Shown: positions 39,966-48,883, counted from the stretch's first letter. The stretch is DNA of 56,374 nucleotides from Idiomarina baltica OS145 (GCF_000152885.1 NZ_CH672410.1:1-56374), one strand, 5' to 3'. A program made the numbers and translations. The notes: generated by a model from the sequence alone, not told the origin.

Positions 39966-39999
39966 ATGTCACAGAACTGACACGATCACGGATTACACT
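39966..39999 (+). promoter_or_regulatory. PhoB-box-like site and -10 element of the second receptor gene
   Basis: ATGTCAC (39966-39972), AGAA and CTGACAC (39977-39983) match the E. coli pho-box consensus at 14 of 18 positions. Exactly ten bases downstream is a -10-like TACACT (39994-39999), the same spacing as in the classical phoA promoter. The 20-base core is identical at 18 positions to the site at 36379. The start codon is 52 bases after the -10. The inverted-repeat reading TGTCA-N6-TGACA is also possible. Confidence 0.58.
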
Positions 40000-40051
40000 T
40001 CACGGACTGAATTACATAACAACAGTGTTGAACTAACGGGGATGAACACAC

Positions 40052-43000
40052 ATGTTTAACTCAACTTTTAAGCGCACCGCTTTGGCCGCTGCCATCGCAA
40101 TGACTGTATCAGGTGCTGCGCTTGCACAAGACACCTCATCAAGCATTCGAGGCGTCGTAACCGCAGAATCAGGTTCTATCATTAGCGGTGCAACTATTCA
40201 GTTGCGTGATGAACGCACTGGCTCAGTTAAAACCTTAACGACCAACGCGCAAGGAACATTTTCATCACGAGGCTTGCCAGTGGGTGGCCCATACACGTTG
40301 ATGGTTAAAGGTCCTAACGGTCAAAGCCAAGTCATTGAAAACGTTTACCTCACGTTAGGTGACTCAGAAACCGTGAATGTAGTTCTTGAACCTCAAGATA
40401 TTGAAACAATCAGTGTAACGGGTGCGGCGCCAACTAATGCGTTGTACGGCAGTAATAGCCCAGCGGCAAACTTCAATCTTGCAGACTTGCAAGACGCGCC
40501 GGCCGCTAACCGTGACCTAAAAGACGTAGTGCGTATCGACCCACGTATCTACATCAACGAAACGAATGCAGGCGACATCCAGTGTGGTGGTGCAAACCCA
40601 CGTTTCAACAGCTTGACTGTTGATGGTGTGCGTATGAACGATAACTTTGGCTTGAATTCAAGCGGTTATCCAACAGAGCGTATGCCTTTCTCTTATGATG
40701 CAATCGAACAGGTTGCAGTCGAATTCGCACCGTTCGATGTACAATACGGTGGTTTCACCGCATGTAACATCAACGCTGTCACCAAATCAGGTGACAATGA
40801 AATGTTCGGTGGAGTGTTTTTTGATTACACCAACGACTCTTTACAAGGCAGTAAGCTTGAAGGCGACAGCATCAACGTTGGCGCATTCAACGAAAAACGC
40901 TACGGCTTTAATGTCGGCGGCGCTATTTTAGAAGACAAACTATTCTTCTTCACCTCTTATGAAAAGCTCGAAGGTTCTGACACCTTTGACCGCGGTCCAG
41001 AAGGCACCGGCGTAGCATCACCTGTATTAGGTGTTTCTGCAGCGGACGCGGAGCGTATTCGCCAAATCGCGATCAACAACTACAACTACGATCCCGGCAC
41101 GTTCCCTGCGAGCTTGCCAGTGGAGGACGAGAAGTTCTTAGCTAAGTTAGATTGGTATATCAATGACGCACACCGTGCATCATTTACCTATAACTACAAC
41201 GATGGTTTCTCGATTGCTGAATCAGACGGCGACGCAGATGAGCTTGAGTTCTCTAACCACTTCTATGAGCGTGGTTCTAAGTTCACTTCATATGTTGGTG
41301 AGTTCTTCTCTGACTGGACAGACAACTTCTCTACTGAAGTACGTGTGGGTTACTCAGAGCTAGACGCACGCGTTAACCCATTAGGCGGCACCGAGTTCGG
41401 TGAAGTACAAATCGGCGTTAACGATGCAACCGTCTACTTAGGTGCAGATGACTCGCGTCACGCAAACAAATTGAAGTATGACACGACGTTCTTCAAGTTA
41501 AAAGGGACTTACCTTGCCGGTGATCACATCATCTCCGCAGGTATCGAGCAAGAGAAATACGACGTTTATAACTTGTTCGTACAAGAAGCGGAAGGTGAAT
41601 ACCGTTTTGGCTCTATCGACGATTTTGAAGCCGGTACACCAAGCCGTGTAATCTATGAAAGCGCAGCAGGTACGAATAACCCAACGGATGCGGCAGCAGA
41701 ATTCTCTTACGCTGTAAACACGGCATACGTACAGGACGAGTACTACTACGCGCCAATGGATATTACGTTTACTTATGGATTACGTTATGACTGGTACACT
41801 AGCAGCGATAACCCAGTAAACAACCCATTGGTAGAAGACCTTTACGGTTTCTCTAACCAGCAAAACATGGACGGCCAAGACTTGCTGCAACCACGTTTTG
41901 GTTTCAACTGGTTTGTGAGCCCACAGTTAGAAGTACGTGGTGGCGTTGGCTTGTACTCAGGCGGTAACCCGAACGTATGGATCTCTAACAACTATTCAAA
42001 CAACGGTGTTACTCAGTACGAAGCGAACCTATTCGGTGACTTCTTCGCGGGCGGTAACACCTTGTTCAACATTCCTCACACAGGCGAAGGTCGTCCAATC
42101 TACGACATTCCACAAAACCTGTTTGACGAAGTCGCTAATGCGAACGGTGAAGGTCCAATCAACACCATGGATCCAAACTTCGAATTGCCAAACGAGTGGA
42201 AATACGCGTTGGGTGCAACTTACACGTTCGATAATGACTACGTGTTATTGGTTGACTTCTTACACACTGAGAAGAAAGACGCAGCCGTTATCTACAACCT
42301 CGGCTTAGAGCAAACGGGCACAGCGCCAGATGGTCGTCCTATATTTAGCGAACTCTCTACCGACGGTCGTGACCAAGGCGACGATTTCTTGTTAACCAAT
42401 GTTAAAGGTGATTCAGGTTCACAAACGACTGTTTCACTGGCATTGAACAAGTCATATGACTTCGGTTTAGACTGGAGCTTTGCATACGCTTACAACCGTG
42501 CGAAAGACGTGAACCCAATGACCAGCTCAGTGGCGTTCTCTAACTACACCAACTTAGCAACGGCGAACCCACAGAACCCAGGCGTGTCGACCTCTAACTA
42601 CGAGATCCCGCACCGCTTCACGTTCCGTGCAACGTACACTTCAGAAATCATGGGTTACGAGAACACTATGACCTTGTTTGCTACGCGCAACGAAGGTCGT
42701 CCATACTCGTTCACTATGTCTGACGGTGCATTCGGTGATGTTGCGTACCAAGGTCGTCAACTACTTTACGTACCGACCGGTATCGACGATCCTAACTTTG
42801 TCGCCGGCATGGATGGGGACGGTAATCCGTTCGACTCACAAGCGTTCTTCGACTTCATCAACTCACAAGGATTGGGTGAGTACGCGGGTGGTATCGCACC
42901 ACGTAACGAATTCAACTCTAAGTGGTGGACCAAAGTTGATTTACGTGTTGAACAACAACTGCCAGCATTCAGCAACGACCACGAAGCATCAGCCTTTTTC

Positions 43001-43207
43001 GTTGTTGAGAACTTAGGTAACTTGTTGAACGACGACTGGGGTGTATTATACGAAGCAAGCTTCCCACGCGCTGTGACGGTCGCTGATGTGAGCATCAACG
43101 ATCAAGGCCAGTACGTATTTGAAAGTTTCCGTGACCCACGCGTTCAATCACGTGCAGGTGCGCCTTCATTGTGGTCAGTACGTGTAGGCTTCGAATATAA
43201 GTTCTAA
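40052..43207 (+). CDS. Oar-like TonB-dependent outer-membrane receptor (second of a tandem pair)
   Basis: Paralogue of the upstream receptor, 1051 residues, with the same architecture: signal peptide (about 1-25, cut in ALAQ), carboxypeptidase-regulatory-like domain (about 30-113), TonB-box-like segment (ETISVTGA), plug (about 130-240) and barrel ending in VGFEYKF. It differs by two plug cysteines, in GDIQCGGANP and FTACNINAV, where the first copy has no cysteine; these could form a disulfide in the periplasm. Its own promoter-like site and a terminator on each side make it a separate transcription unit. The substrate is unknown. Confidence 0.93.
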   Translation: MFNSTFKRTALAAAIAMTVSGAALAQDTSSSIRGVVTAESGSIISGATIQLRDERTGSVKTLTTNAQGTFSSRGLPVGGPYTLMVKGPNGQSQVIENVYLTLGDSETVNVVLEPQDIETISVTGAAPTNALYGSNSPAANFNLADLQDAPAANRDLKDVVRIDPRIYINETNAGDIQCGGANPRFNSLTVDGVRMNDNFGLNSSGYPTERMPFSYDAIEQVAVEFAPFDVQYGGFTACNINAVTKSGDNEMFGGVFFDYTNDSLQGSKLEGDSINVGAFNEKRYGFNVGGAILEDKLFFFTSYEKLEGSDTFDRGPEGTGVASPVLGVSAADAERIRQIAINNYNYDPGTFPASLPVEDEKFLAKLDWYINDAHRASFTYNYNDGFSIAESDGDADELEFSNHFYERGSKFTSYVGEFFSDWTDNFSTEVRVGYSELDARVNPLGGTEFGEVQIGVNDATVYLGADDSRHANKLKYDTTFFKLKGTYLAGDHIISAGIEQEKYDVYNLFVQEAEGEYRFGSIDDFEAGTPSRVIYESAAGTNNPTDAAAEFSYAVNTAYVQDEYYYAPMDITFTYGLRYDWYTSSDNPVNNPLVEDLYGFSNQQNMDGQDLLQPRFGFNWFVSPQLEVRGGVGLYSGGNPNVWISNNYSNNGVTQYEANLFGDFFAGGNTLFNIPHTGEGRPIYDIPQNLFDEVANANGEGPINTMDPNFELPNEWKYALGATYTFDNDYVLLVDFLHTEKKDAAVIYNLGLEQTGTAPDGRPIFSELSTDGRDQGDDFLLTNVKGDSGSQTTVSLALNKSYDFGLDWSFAYAYNRAKDVNPMTSSVAFSNYTNLATANPQNPGVSTSNYEIPHRFTFRATYTSEIMGYENTMTLFATRNEGRPYSFTMSDGAFGDVAYQGRQLLYVPTGIDDPNFVAGMDGDGNPFDSQAFFDFINSQGLGEYAGGIAPRNEFNSKWWTKVDLRVEQQLPAFSNDHEASAFFVVENLGNLLNDDWGVLYEASFPRAVTVADVSINDQGQYVFESFRDPRVQSRAGAPSLWSVRVGFEYKF

Positions 43208-43228
43208 GTATGTCCTAAGACATCGTCA

Positions 43229-43257
43229 AAGGCCGCTCATTTGAGCGGCCTTTTTAT
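43229..43257 (+). terminator. Terminator after the second receptor gene
   Basis: A stem of GGCCGCTCA (43231-43239) with TGAGCGGCC (43242-43250), extended by two A-T pairs, has a 2-base loop and is followed by T residues. It ends the receptor transcript before the antiporter gene. Confidence 0.88.
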
Positions 43258-43325
43258 TTTCATATCTTGCCGCTTACCGCTAATTCCGCTAACCTCGCTC
43301 AATCACTTATTAGATAAAAACCACT

Positions 43326-44717
43326 ATGGAACTGAGCTGGACCAGTTTACTACCTTCACTACTTGCCATCATTTTTGCTATCGTTACGCGACGCGTTTTA
43401 TTGGCGCTTATTGGCGGTATCTTACTCGCTAATATCATTCTGTTTTGGCCCTCGTTTGAAAATATAGCGCAGGGGACTGGGTGGTCCAGTTGGAGCACAC
43501 TCACCGATAGCAGTAATATGCTGGTCTGGTTCTTTACACTTGGAATCGGTGCTTTGTTCGGTGTGCTGGAAAAGGGCGGTACCTTTAAACAGTTCGTACA
43601 AAAGCTTGAGCAACGCCAGTGGGTCGAAAATAAGCGTAGGGCACGAATGATGACCTGGATATTGGGTGTGGTGGTCTTTATCGAGTCCAATGTCACCATT
43701 ATGATAGCCGGTACGACCTCGCGTCCGCTCTACGACCGCTTGGGTATTTCGCGCGAAAAACTCGCCTACATCGTGGATTCCACCTGTGCCGCTATTTGTA
43801 TCTTGATTCCGCTGAATGCCTGGGGTGCGTTTAACCTCACATTGATCGCCAAACAAGGCGTTGAAGAACCCTTGTGGGTATTCATTCAGTCTTTAGGCTT
43901 TAGCTTTTATGCCATTTTTGCCGTATTACTGGCGTTAGTGGTGGCATGGTTTGACTGGAATATTGGCCCAATGAAAGCGTTCGAGCGCAACGCACAGCCT
44001 GACCGCGTATCAAAACATAACTGGGGTGATGAGGGTAAAAGTAAGCCAAGCTATGGCAAAGGCACCGCTGTCGTTTTAATCTCTCTGTTGAGCCTCGTGG
44101 TGATGGTACCGGTGATGTTATTAATTACGGGCAACGGCGTGCTGGTTAAAGGCGATGGCACCTTAAGCGTGTTTATTGCTATCTATACAGCGCTGGCGAT
44201 TGCCATCGTGGGTACAAAATGGGTACGTAAAACGTCGCTACTCACCATCATCAAAGCAGCCTTGCAGGGCGCGTGGAACATTTTGCCACTCGCGATTATT
44301 TTATGGTTATCGATTACCTTAGGCGGGTTAACTCGCGATATGGGAACGGGCGAATTTCTAGCATCGATTCTTGATGGCAGTATTCAAGTTTGGATGCTAT
44401 TGCCGCTGATATTCGTGTTAGCGGCACTGACGGGGTTCTCTATCGGTTCAAGCTGGGGTACCTTTGCCATCATGCTGCCGCTGGCAATCCCTATCGCCAT
44501 GTCGTTGAATTTGCCGTTGGCTCCTTTTATCGCGGCAGCGATATCGGGTGGTATTTTCGGTGATCATGCGTCGCCGATTTCCGACACCACGATTATTGCC
44601 TCCATGGCGTCAGGCACCGAGCATATCGACCACGTTCGTACGCAATTACCTTATGCGTTGCTGGCGGGTGGCGCGTCAGTCGTTGCCTTTGCTATCACCG
44701 GTGCTGCTATCGGTTGA
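43326..44717 (+). CDS. NhaC-family Na+/H+ antiporter
   Basis: Polytopic membrane protein of 463 residues with about eleven to twelve hydrophobic segments. Features typical of the NhaC group include an early ALIGGILLANIILF helix, the conserved FIESNVTIMIAGTTSRPLYD segment (about 120-138), GSSWGTFAIMLPLAIPIA and GGIFGDHASPISDTTI near the C terminus. It would export sodium in exchange for protons or, in some members, exchange organic acids or amino acids. The last 42 bases overlap the 3' end of tadA on the other strand. The exact substrate is inferred from the family. Confidence 0.87.
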   Translation: MELSWTSLLPSLLAIIFAIVTRRVLLALIGGILLANIILFWPSFENIAQGTGWSSWSTLTDSSNMLVWFFTLGIGALFGVLEKGGTFKQFVQKLEQRQWVENKRRARMMTWILGVVVFIESNVTIMIAGTTSRPLYDRLGISREKLAYIVDSTCAAICILIPLNAWGAFNLTLIAKQGVEEPLWVFIQSLGFSFYAIFAVLLALVVAWFDWNIGPMKAFERNAQPDRVSKHNWGDEGKSKPSYGKGTAVVLISLLSLVVMVPVMLLITGNGVLVKGDGTLSVFIAIYTALAIAIVGTKWVRKTSLLTIIKAALQGAWNILPLAIILWLSITLGGLTRDMGTGEFLASILDGSIQVWMLLPLIFVLAALTGFSIGSSWGTFAIMLPLAIPIAMSLNLPLAPFIAAAISGGIFGDHASPISDTTIIASMASGTEHIDHVRTQLPYALLAGGASVVAFAITGAAIG

Positions 44718-45173
44718 CGCCTTCTTTCGGCGAGCCCTGAAAAATTGGCGTAGGATATCGCCACAGGGCTCGGCTAACACGCCAGACGTTACCTCAACAC
44801 GGTGGTTCATTGAGACATGGTTGAGTACTTCAATTGCCGTGCCTGTCGCACCAGTTCGCGGATCGGGAGCACCAAAGACTAGACGTTTAACACGCGCATG
44901 AGTGATCAGCCCTGCACACATTGCACAAGGCTCTAAAGTGACGTACAACGTAGAGTCAGTCAGACGGTAGTTATCCACGTTTTTTCCGGCAGCGCGGATC
45001 GCTTGTGCTTCGGCGTGGGCACTGGGGTCTGATAAGGTAATGACTTGGTTGTAGCCCTCGCCAACGATCATGTCATTAAGTACCAGCACCGCTCCAACCG
45101 GCACCTCATCCTCGTCAGCGGCTTTATGCGCCAACTCAAGGGCACGTTGCATGTAGATTTCATCAGTTGTCAT
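44676..45173 (-). CDS. tadA: tRNA-specific adenosine deaminase TadA
   Basis: Makes inosine at the wobble position 34 of tRNA-Arg(ACG); essential in most bacteria. ATG 45173 gives MTTDEIYMQRALELA, the usual start. The 165-residue protein has the zinc/catalytic motif HAEAQA (about residue 55) and PCAMC (about residues 85-89). The C-terminal tail is basic, then polar (KKASTDSSTGDSKGND). Its 3' end overlaps nhaC by 42 bases. The tadA-mltF-purL neighbourhood is conserved with enterobacteria. Confidence 0.95.
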   Translation of the reverse strand: MTTDEIYMQRALELAHKAADEDEVPVGAVLVLNDMIVGEGYNQVITLSDPSAHAEAQAIRAAGKNVDNYRLTDSTLYVTLEPCAMCAGLITHARVKRLVFGAPDPRTGATGTAIEVLNHVSMNHRVEVTSGVLAEPCGDILRQFFRARRKKASTDSSTGDSKGND

Positions 45174-45249
45174 GGCAGCGATTTTAGCGCAGACTAAGAT
45201 GAATGACATCCACATTTTGCGGCCAAACCCTATCGCGGGGAGAACAACA

Positions 45250-46551
45250 ATGAAGCACTGGGCATTTGCACTAACAACGGCAGCGGTGATGAGCGTATGG
45301 GCACCTCCAACGTATGCGCAACAGCAGTCACCGGTGATGATTGACAGTACCCTGGAACAAAAAGTGATTGATTGGCGTCGTCATATTCACGCGAACCCGG
45401 AGTTGAGTAACCGAGAATACGAAACCGCCAAGATGGTGGCCAACCACTTGCGCGAACTTGGGTTAGAAGTGAAAACCGATATCGCCCACACCGGCGTGGT
45501 GGGTTTATTAAAAGGCCGTGGCGACGGCCCCACGGTGGCATTACGCGCAGATATGGATGCCCTACCAGTCACTGAAAAAACCGAACTGCCATTTAAGTCC
45601 ACGGTTAAGTCAACTTATCGCGGCAAGGAAGTGGGCGTCATGCATGCCTGTGGGCATGACACGCACGTTGCGATGTTAATGGGGGCGGCCGAAAAGCTCG
45701 CCAGTATGCGCGATGAGCTTAACGGCAACGTACTGTTTATCTTCCAACCTGCAGAAGAGGGGGCGCCAGAAGGGGAGGAAGGCGGTGCTGAGTTGATGCT
45801 CAAACAAGGCCTGTTTAGTGATGTGTTCCCTGACTACCCACCTGAGCGTGTTTTCGGAATTCACGTTTGGGCAGGTTTTCCAACCGGTCATATTGGTTAT
45901 CGTAAAGGCCCATTAATGGCGTCATCGGATAAATTTGAGATTACCGTCAAAGGCAAACAGACTCATGGCTCGCGTCCGTGGGCTGGGGTTGACCCGATTG
46001 TGACGTCAGCGCAGATTATTAATAGCGCGCAAACGATTATCAGCCGTCAAACCGATATTACAAAAGCACCGGCAGTCCTCTCATTCGGTATAGTCGAGGG
46101 CGGTGTGCGAAACAATATTATTCCCGATGATGTCACCCTGATCGGCACCATAAGAAATTTTGATATGGATATCCGTTCGGATATCCATAATCGTCTGACG
46201 CATACAGCGGAAACCATTGCCGAGGCAAATGGCGCTGAAGCGGACGTTAAAATCGATCTAGGTTACCCTGTCACGGTTAATAACCCTGACCTTGTTGAGG
46301 AAATGCTGCCTATTACGCGCGAGATCGCTGGCGCAGACAACGTTAAAGAAGTGCCATTGGTCACAGGCGCTGAAGATTTCTCTTATTATGCGTTAGAAGT
46401 ACCCGGCATGTTTGTGTTTTTGGGTGTAACACCCGAGGGGCGTGATATGGCGTCAGAGCCGAGTAATCACTCGCCGTATTTTTACGCTGATGAGAAGGCG
46501 CTTAAAACGGGTGTAAACCTCTACGTAAACTGGACTTTAGAGTCATTGTAG
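45250..46551 (+). CDS. Exported M20-family amidohydrolase
   Basis: Zinc amidohydrolase of peptidase family M20 (M20D, hippurate or N-acyl-amino-acid hydrolase type), 433 residues. ATG 45250 is preferred because it follows GGGGAGA and opens a signal peptide (about 1-24, cut in TYAQQ); upstream in-frame codons overlap the tadA start. Metal-site motifs are HACGHDTHVAML, EEGAPEGEEGG and the dimerisation-domain string EGGVRNNIIPDDV. Most M20D enzymes are cytoplasmic, so the export signal is worth noting. It may trim acylated amino acids or short peptides in the periplasm. mltF begins at the base after its stop. Confidence 0.9.
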   Translation: MKHWAFALTTAAVMSVWAPPTYAQQQSPVMIDSTLEQKVIDWRRHIHANPELSNREYETAKMVANHLRELGLEVKTDIAHTGVVGLLKGRGDGPTVALRADMDALPVTEKTELPFKSTVKSTYRGKEVGVMHACGHDTHVAMLMGAAEKLASMRDELNGNVLFIFQPAEEGAPEGEEGGAELMLKQGLFSDVFPDYPPERVFGIHVWAGFPTGHIGYRKGPLMASSDKFEITVKGKQTHGSRPWAGVDPIVTSAQIINSAQTIISRQTDITKAPAVLSFGIVEGGVRNNIIPDDVTLIGTIRNFDMDIRSDIHNRLTHTAETIAEANGAEADVKIDLGYPVTVNNPDLVEEMLPITREIAGADNVKEVPLVTGAEDFSYYALEVPGMFVFLGVTPEGRDMASEPSNHSPYFYADEKALKTGVNLYVNWTLESL

Positions 46552-47925
46552 ATGCAGTTAAATGCGGTAAAGTGGTGTTATGGGGTGCTCTTAGCAACTT
46601 TTCTAATAGGGTTGCAAGGTTGTACACCCCAACCGACACCCAATCAGCTAGACATAGTGAAAGAACGGCAAGTGATCCGTGTCGGGACACTGATGAATCC
46701 GACGAGTTTTTTCTATGACCATGAGCGCGAGCAAGGCTTTGAGTATGAGTTAGCGCAGCGTTTCGCGAACCGTATGGGTGTCGAACTGCAGATAGTACCT
46801 CGCTTTGATGTCGCCGATCTTTTTACGCTATTGCAACGGGGAGAAATTGATATCGTTGCTGCGGGGCTCGATGAAACCGCCCAGCGGCGCGCTTTATTTC
46901 GATTTGGTCCTCCTTACGATGAGATAAGCCACAAGCTTATTTTTAAACAGGGGTCCAGGCAACGACCTAGAGACTGGGCACAAGTCGATGATGGTGAAGT
47001 TGTCGTCGTGACGGGTAGCTCACATGAAGAGTTTTTACGTTCAATTGAGGATGAATTCCCCAAGTTAAAATGGCGTTCAACCAGCGAACATGATGCTGTT
47101 GAGTTAATGCGAATGGTCGATCGCGAAGAAATCGACTATACCATTGCAGATAGCAATCAATTGGAAATCCAACGGCGAGCTCACCCGGGGCTCAGTGTTG
47201 CTTTTACAGCCCAACGTGAGTTGGCAGTCGCGTGGGCAATGAAAGATATGCCGGATGACTCTTTGTATGCGGCGGTTATCGAATATTTTGGCGAAGTTCG
47301 AGAAAGTGGTCGCTTAGCTTACATCAAAGAAAAGCACTTCGGTCACGTCAAACAGTTTAACTATGTCACGACGCGGTTGTTTATTGATGCGGTCGAGCAA
47401 CAACTTCCTAAATATATTAATTTATTTAAACAACACTCGGGCAAGCTTGATTGGCGTCTACTTGCCGCTATTTCATATCAGGAGTCATTATGGAATCCTC
47501 GCGCCGTATCACCGACGGGCGTTCGCGGTATGATGATGTTGACTCTACCAACAGCTAAAGCGATGGGCGTACAGAGTCGTTTGAATGCCGAGCAGAGTAT
47601 CCGTGGTGGCGCGCGCTACTTTGAACGTATGCTGCAACGTATCCCCGCTCGTATCCCCGAGCCCGATCGCACGTGGTTCGCCTTAGCTGCCTATAATATT
47701 GGTTTTGGGCATTTAGAGGATGCGCGTGTATTAACACAGCGGCAAGGGGGCAACCCCGATCGTTGGCTGGATGTGAAGAAGCGGTTGCCACTGTTGCGTC
47801 AAAAGCAGTTTTATCGTCAAACTAAATTTGGGTTTGCACGCGGTGATGAACCCGTCACCTATGTCGGTAACATTAGGCGTTTCTATGACACGCTAAAATG
47901 GTTAGATAAGCAAGGACGATTGTGA
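46552..47925 (+). CDS. mltF: Membrane-bound lytic transglycosylase F
   Basis: Cleaves peptidoglycan glycan strands with formation of 1,6-anhydro-muropeptides. The 457-residue protein has a signal ending in the lipobox LQGC (Cys24), an ABC-substrate-binding-like regulatory domain (about 40-265, starting VIRVGTLMNPTSFF) and a C-terminal lysozyme-like domain (about 275-450). Glu311 in SYQESLWNP is the catalytic acid, followed by GVRGMMMLT and AAYNIGFGHLEDA. The lipobox is clear, so it should be an outer-membrane lipoprotein. It is adjacent to tadA and purL as in E. coli. Confidence 0.95.
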   Translation: MQLNAVKWCYGVLLATFLIGLQGCTPQPTPNQLDIVKERQVIRVGTLMNPTSFFYDHEREQGFEYELAQRFANRMGVELQIVPRFDVADLFTLLQRGEIDIVAAGLDETAQRRALFRFGPPYDEISHKLIFKQGSRQRPRDWAQVDDGEVVVVTGSSHEEFLRSIEDEFPKLKWRSTSEHDAVELMRMVDREEIDYTIADSNQLEIQRRAHPGLSVAFTAQRELAVAWAMKDMPDDSLYAAVIEYFGEVRESGRLAYIKEKHFGHVKQFNYVTTRLFIDAVEQQLPKYINLFKQHSGKLDWRLLAAISYQESLWNPRAVSPTGVRGMMMLTLPTAKAMGVQSRLNAEQSIRGGARYFERMLQRIPARIPEPDRTWFALAAYNIGFGHLEDARVLTQRQGGNPDRWLDVKKRLPLLRQKQFYRQTKFGFARGDEPVTYVGNIRRFYDTLKWLDKQGRL

Positions 47926-47931
47926 ATGGGT

Positions 47932-48429
47932 TCACTGAATTTGCAGTTCGCTATACGACATGGACGCTTTAACCTCTTTTTGCATCCACTCTAGCAGCAC
48001 AAAGCAACGAGACTCTCCATCAAGCGCAACGACTTTCGCAAGAAAACCCTTGAACGGTCCTTCGGTAATCTCGACCTGGTCACCCACTTCGGGGGCTTGA
48101 GTTTCCGCTGAGGCCTCCATGCCCCGTATTGAGTCTATCCATGACTGCGGAAGCTTTGGTATTCGATCGCCAAAACGTACGACCGAATGAACGCCATAAG
48201 TGCTTCGCAATTTGTAAAACTGCGTCGCTAATTCATCAGATTGTACAAAAATGTACCCAGGAAACATGGGTTCGGTGCGAACAGTACGCTTCCCGCGCAA
48301 TATACGTTCGACAGCAAGCTTGGGTCCAAAGCTGTTGAACCCTTGACGAGCTAGGTTTTCTAAAGCGCGGTCTTCCTGACGCGGCTTTGTCTTTAGAACA
48401 TACCAGCCATCGTTTGCCATTGAATCCAT
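47932..48429 (-). CDS. rfaH: RfaH-like transcription antiterminator (NusG paralogue)
   Basis: NusG-family factor of 165 residues. The NGN domain (about 7-105) starts WYVLKTKPRQEDRALENL and has PMFPGYIFV, both characteristic of RfaH more than of NusG. The C-terminal KOW segment contains VGDQVEITEGPFKG. RfaH is recruited at ops sites to long operons for surface polysaccharides and secretion and suppresses termination there. ATG 48429 follows AGGG by eight bases; ATG 48420 is another possible start. The gene is convergent with mltF, separated by six bases. I noticed no ops element (GGCGGTAG type) in this window, so its targets should lie elsewhere. Confidence 0.87.
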   Translation of the reverse strand: MDSMANDGWYVLKTKPRQEDRALENLARQGFNSFGPKLAVERILRGKRTVRTEPMFPGYIFVQSDELATQFYKLRSTYGVHSVVRFGDRIPKLPQSWIDSIRGMEASAETQAPEVGDQVEITEGPFKGFLAKVVALDGESRCFVLLEWMQKEVKASMSYSELQIQ

Positions 48430-48632
48430 ACGCAAAACCCTATGTGTTTCATCTGACCAAAAAAGTCTATCGCTACTACAAGCAAATTTACAAAACTTTA
48501 AAGATTATATTAGTTAACGTAAAAAGTTGACGTCAAAAATCGTGAAAAATGCATCTAGAATATAGCATTGATTCTAAAAGGCTCATATTGAATCCATCAA
48601 GCCACTACGATAATGCTAATGCTCTTGAGACA

Positions 48633-48776
48633 TTAACGCTCGATTTTAGGTGTGCCTTCTTTTTTGACTAAACGAAACCACTTTTCTCTGCGCTCAATAA
48701 TTCGTTTACGACGAGCGCGGACAACAGCACGGCGGCGAGCATCATTGGCGGTCTTATTAATTCGGCGTTGTGACAT
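48633..48776 (-). CDS. Very basic 47-residue protein of unknown function
   Basis: A small gene divergent from purL. The ATG (48776) is preceded by AAAGGAG with a 6-base spacer, an excellent ribosome site, and the frame ends at TAA 48633-48635. The product has 13 Arg and 6 Lys against 5 acidic residues (net about +14). It begins [12 protein letters not shown], contains an Arg-rich centre (about residues 14-30) and one Trp-Phe pair (33-34). It looks mostly helical and lacks cysteines, a signal peptide or a membrane helix. Composition recalls small ribosome- or RNA-binding proteins, but I do not recognise the family and propose no function. The gene stands alone between rfaH and purL, with about 200 A/T-rich bases on its 3' side. 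Confidence 0.68.
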   Translation of the reverse strand: MSQRRINKTANDARRRAVVRARRKRIIERREKWFRLVKKEGTPKIER

Positions 48777-48877
48777 ACAAGACTCCTTTGCAGGTGGAAC
48801 TTGATCCTAGCAGATCACTTCCTAAGCTGTCACTTAAAAAGCCAAAGTCAAACATGGCAGGCAGAGGGATTTTTCGA

Positions 48878-48883
48878 TATAAT
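48878..48883 (+). promoter_or_regulatory. Probable -10 element of the purL promoter
   Basis: A perfect TATAAT lies 39 bases before the purL GTG. At 17 bases upstream only a weak TGGCAG is visible for the -35. I see no good PurR operator around it. The presence of this element inside the longest open frame supports the downstream GTG as the true start of purL. Confidence 0.55.

Noticed and set aside
44676-44717. 42-base antisense overlap of nhaC and tadA as an unusual regulatory arrangement
   Set aside because: Short convergent overlaps are common in compact genomes and nothing else here suggests a special role.
48436-48632. Possible small RNA or gene in the A/T-rich gap after the small basic gene
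   Set aside because: I see a TTGACGTCAA palindrome and TATAAT-like elements that could form the rfaH promoter, but no convincing terminator pair or reading frame to support a separate RNA or protein gene.
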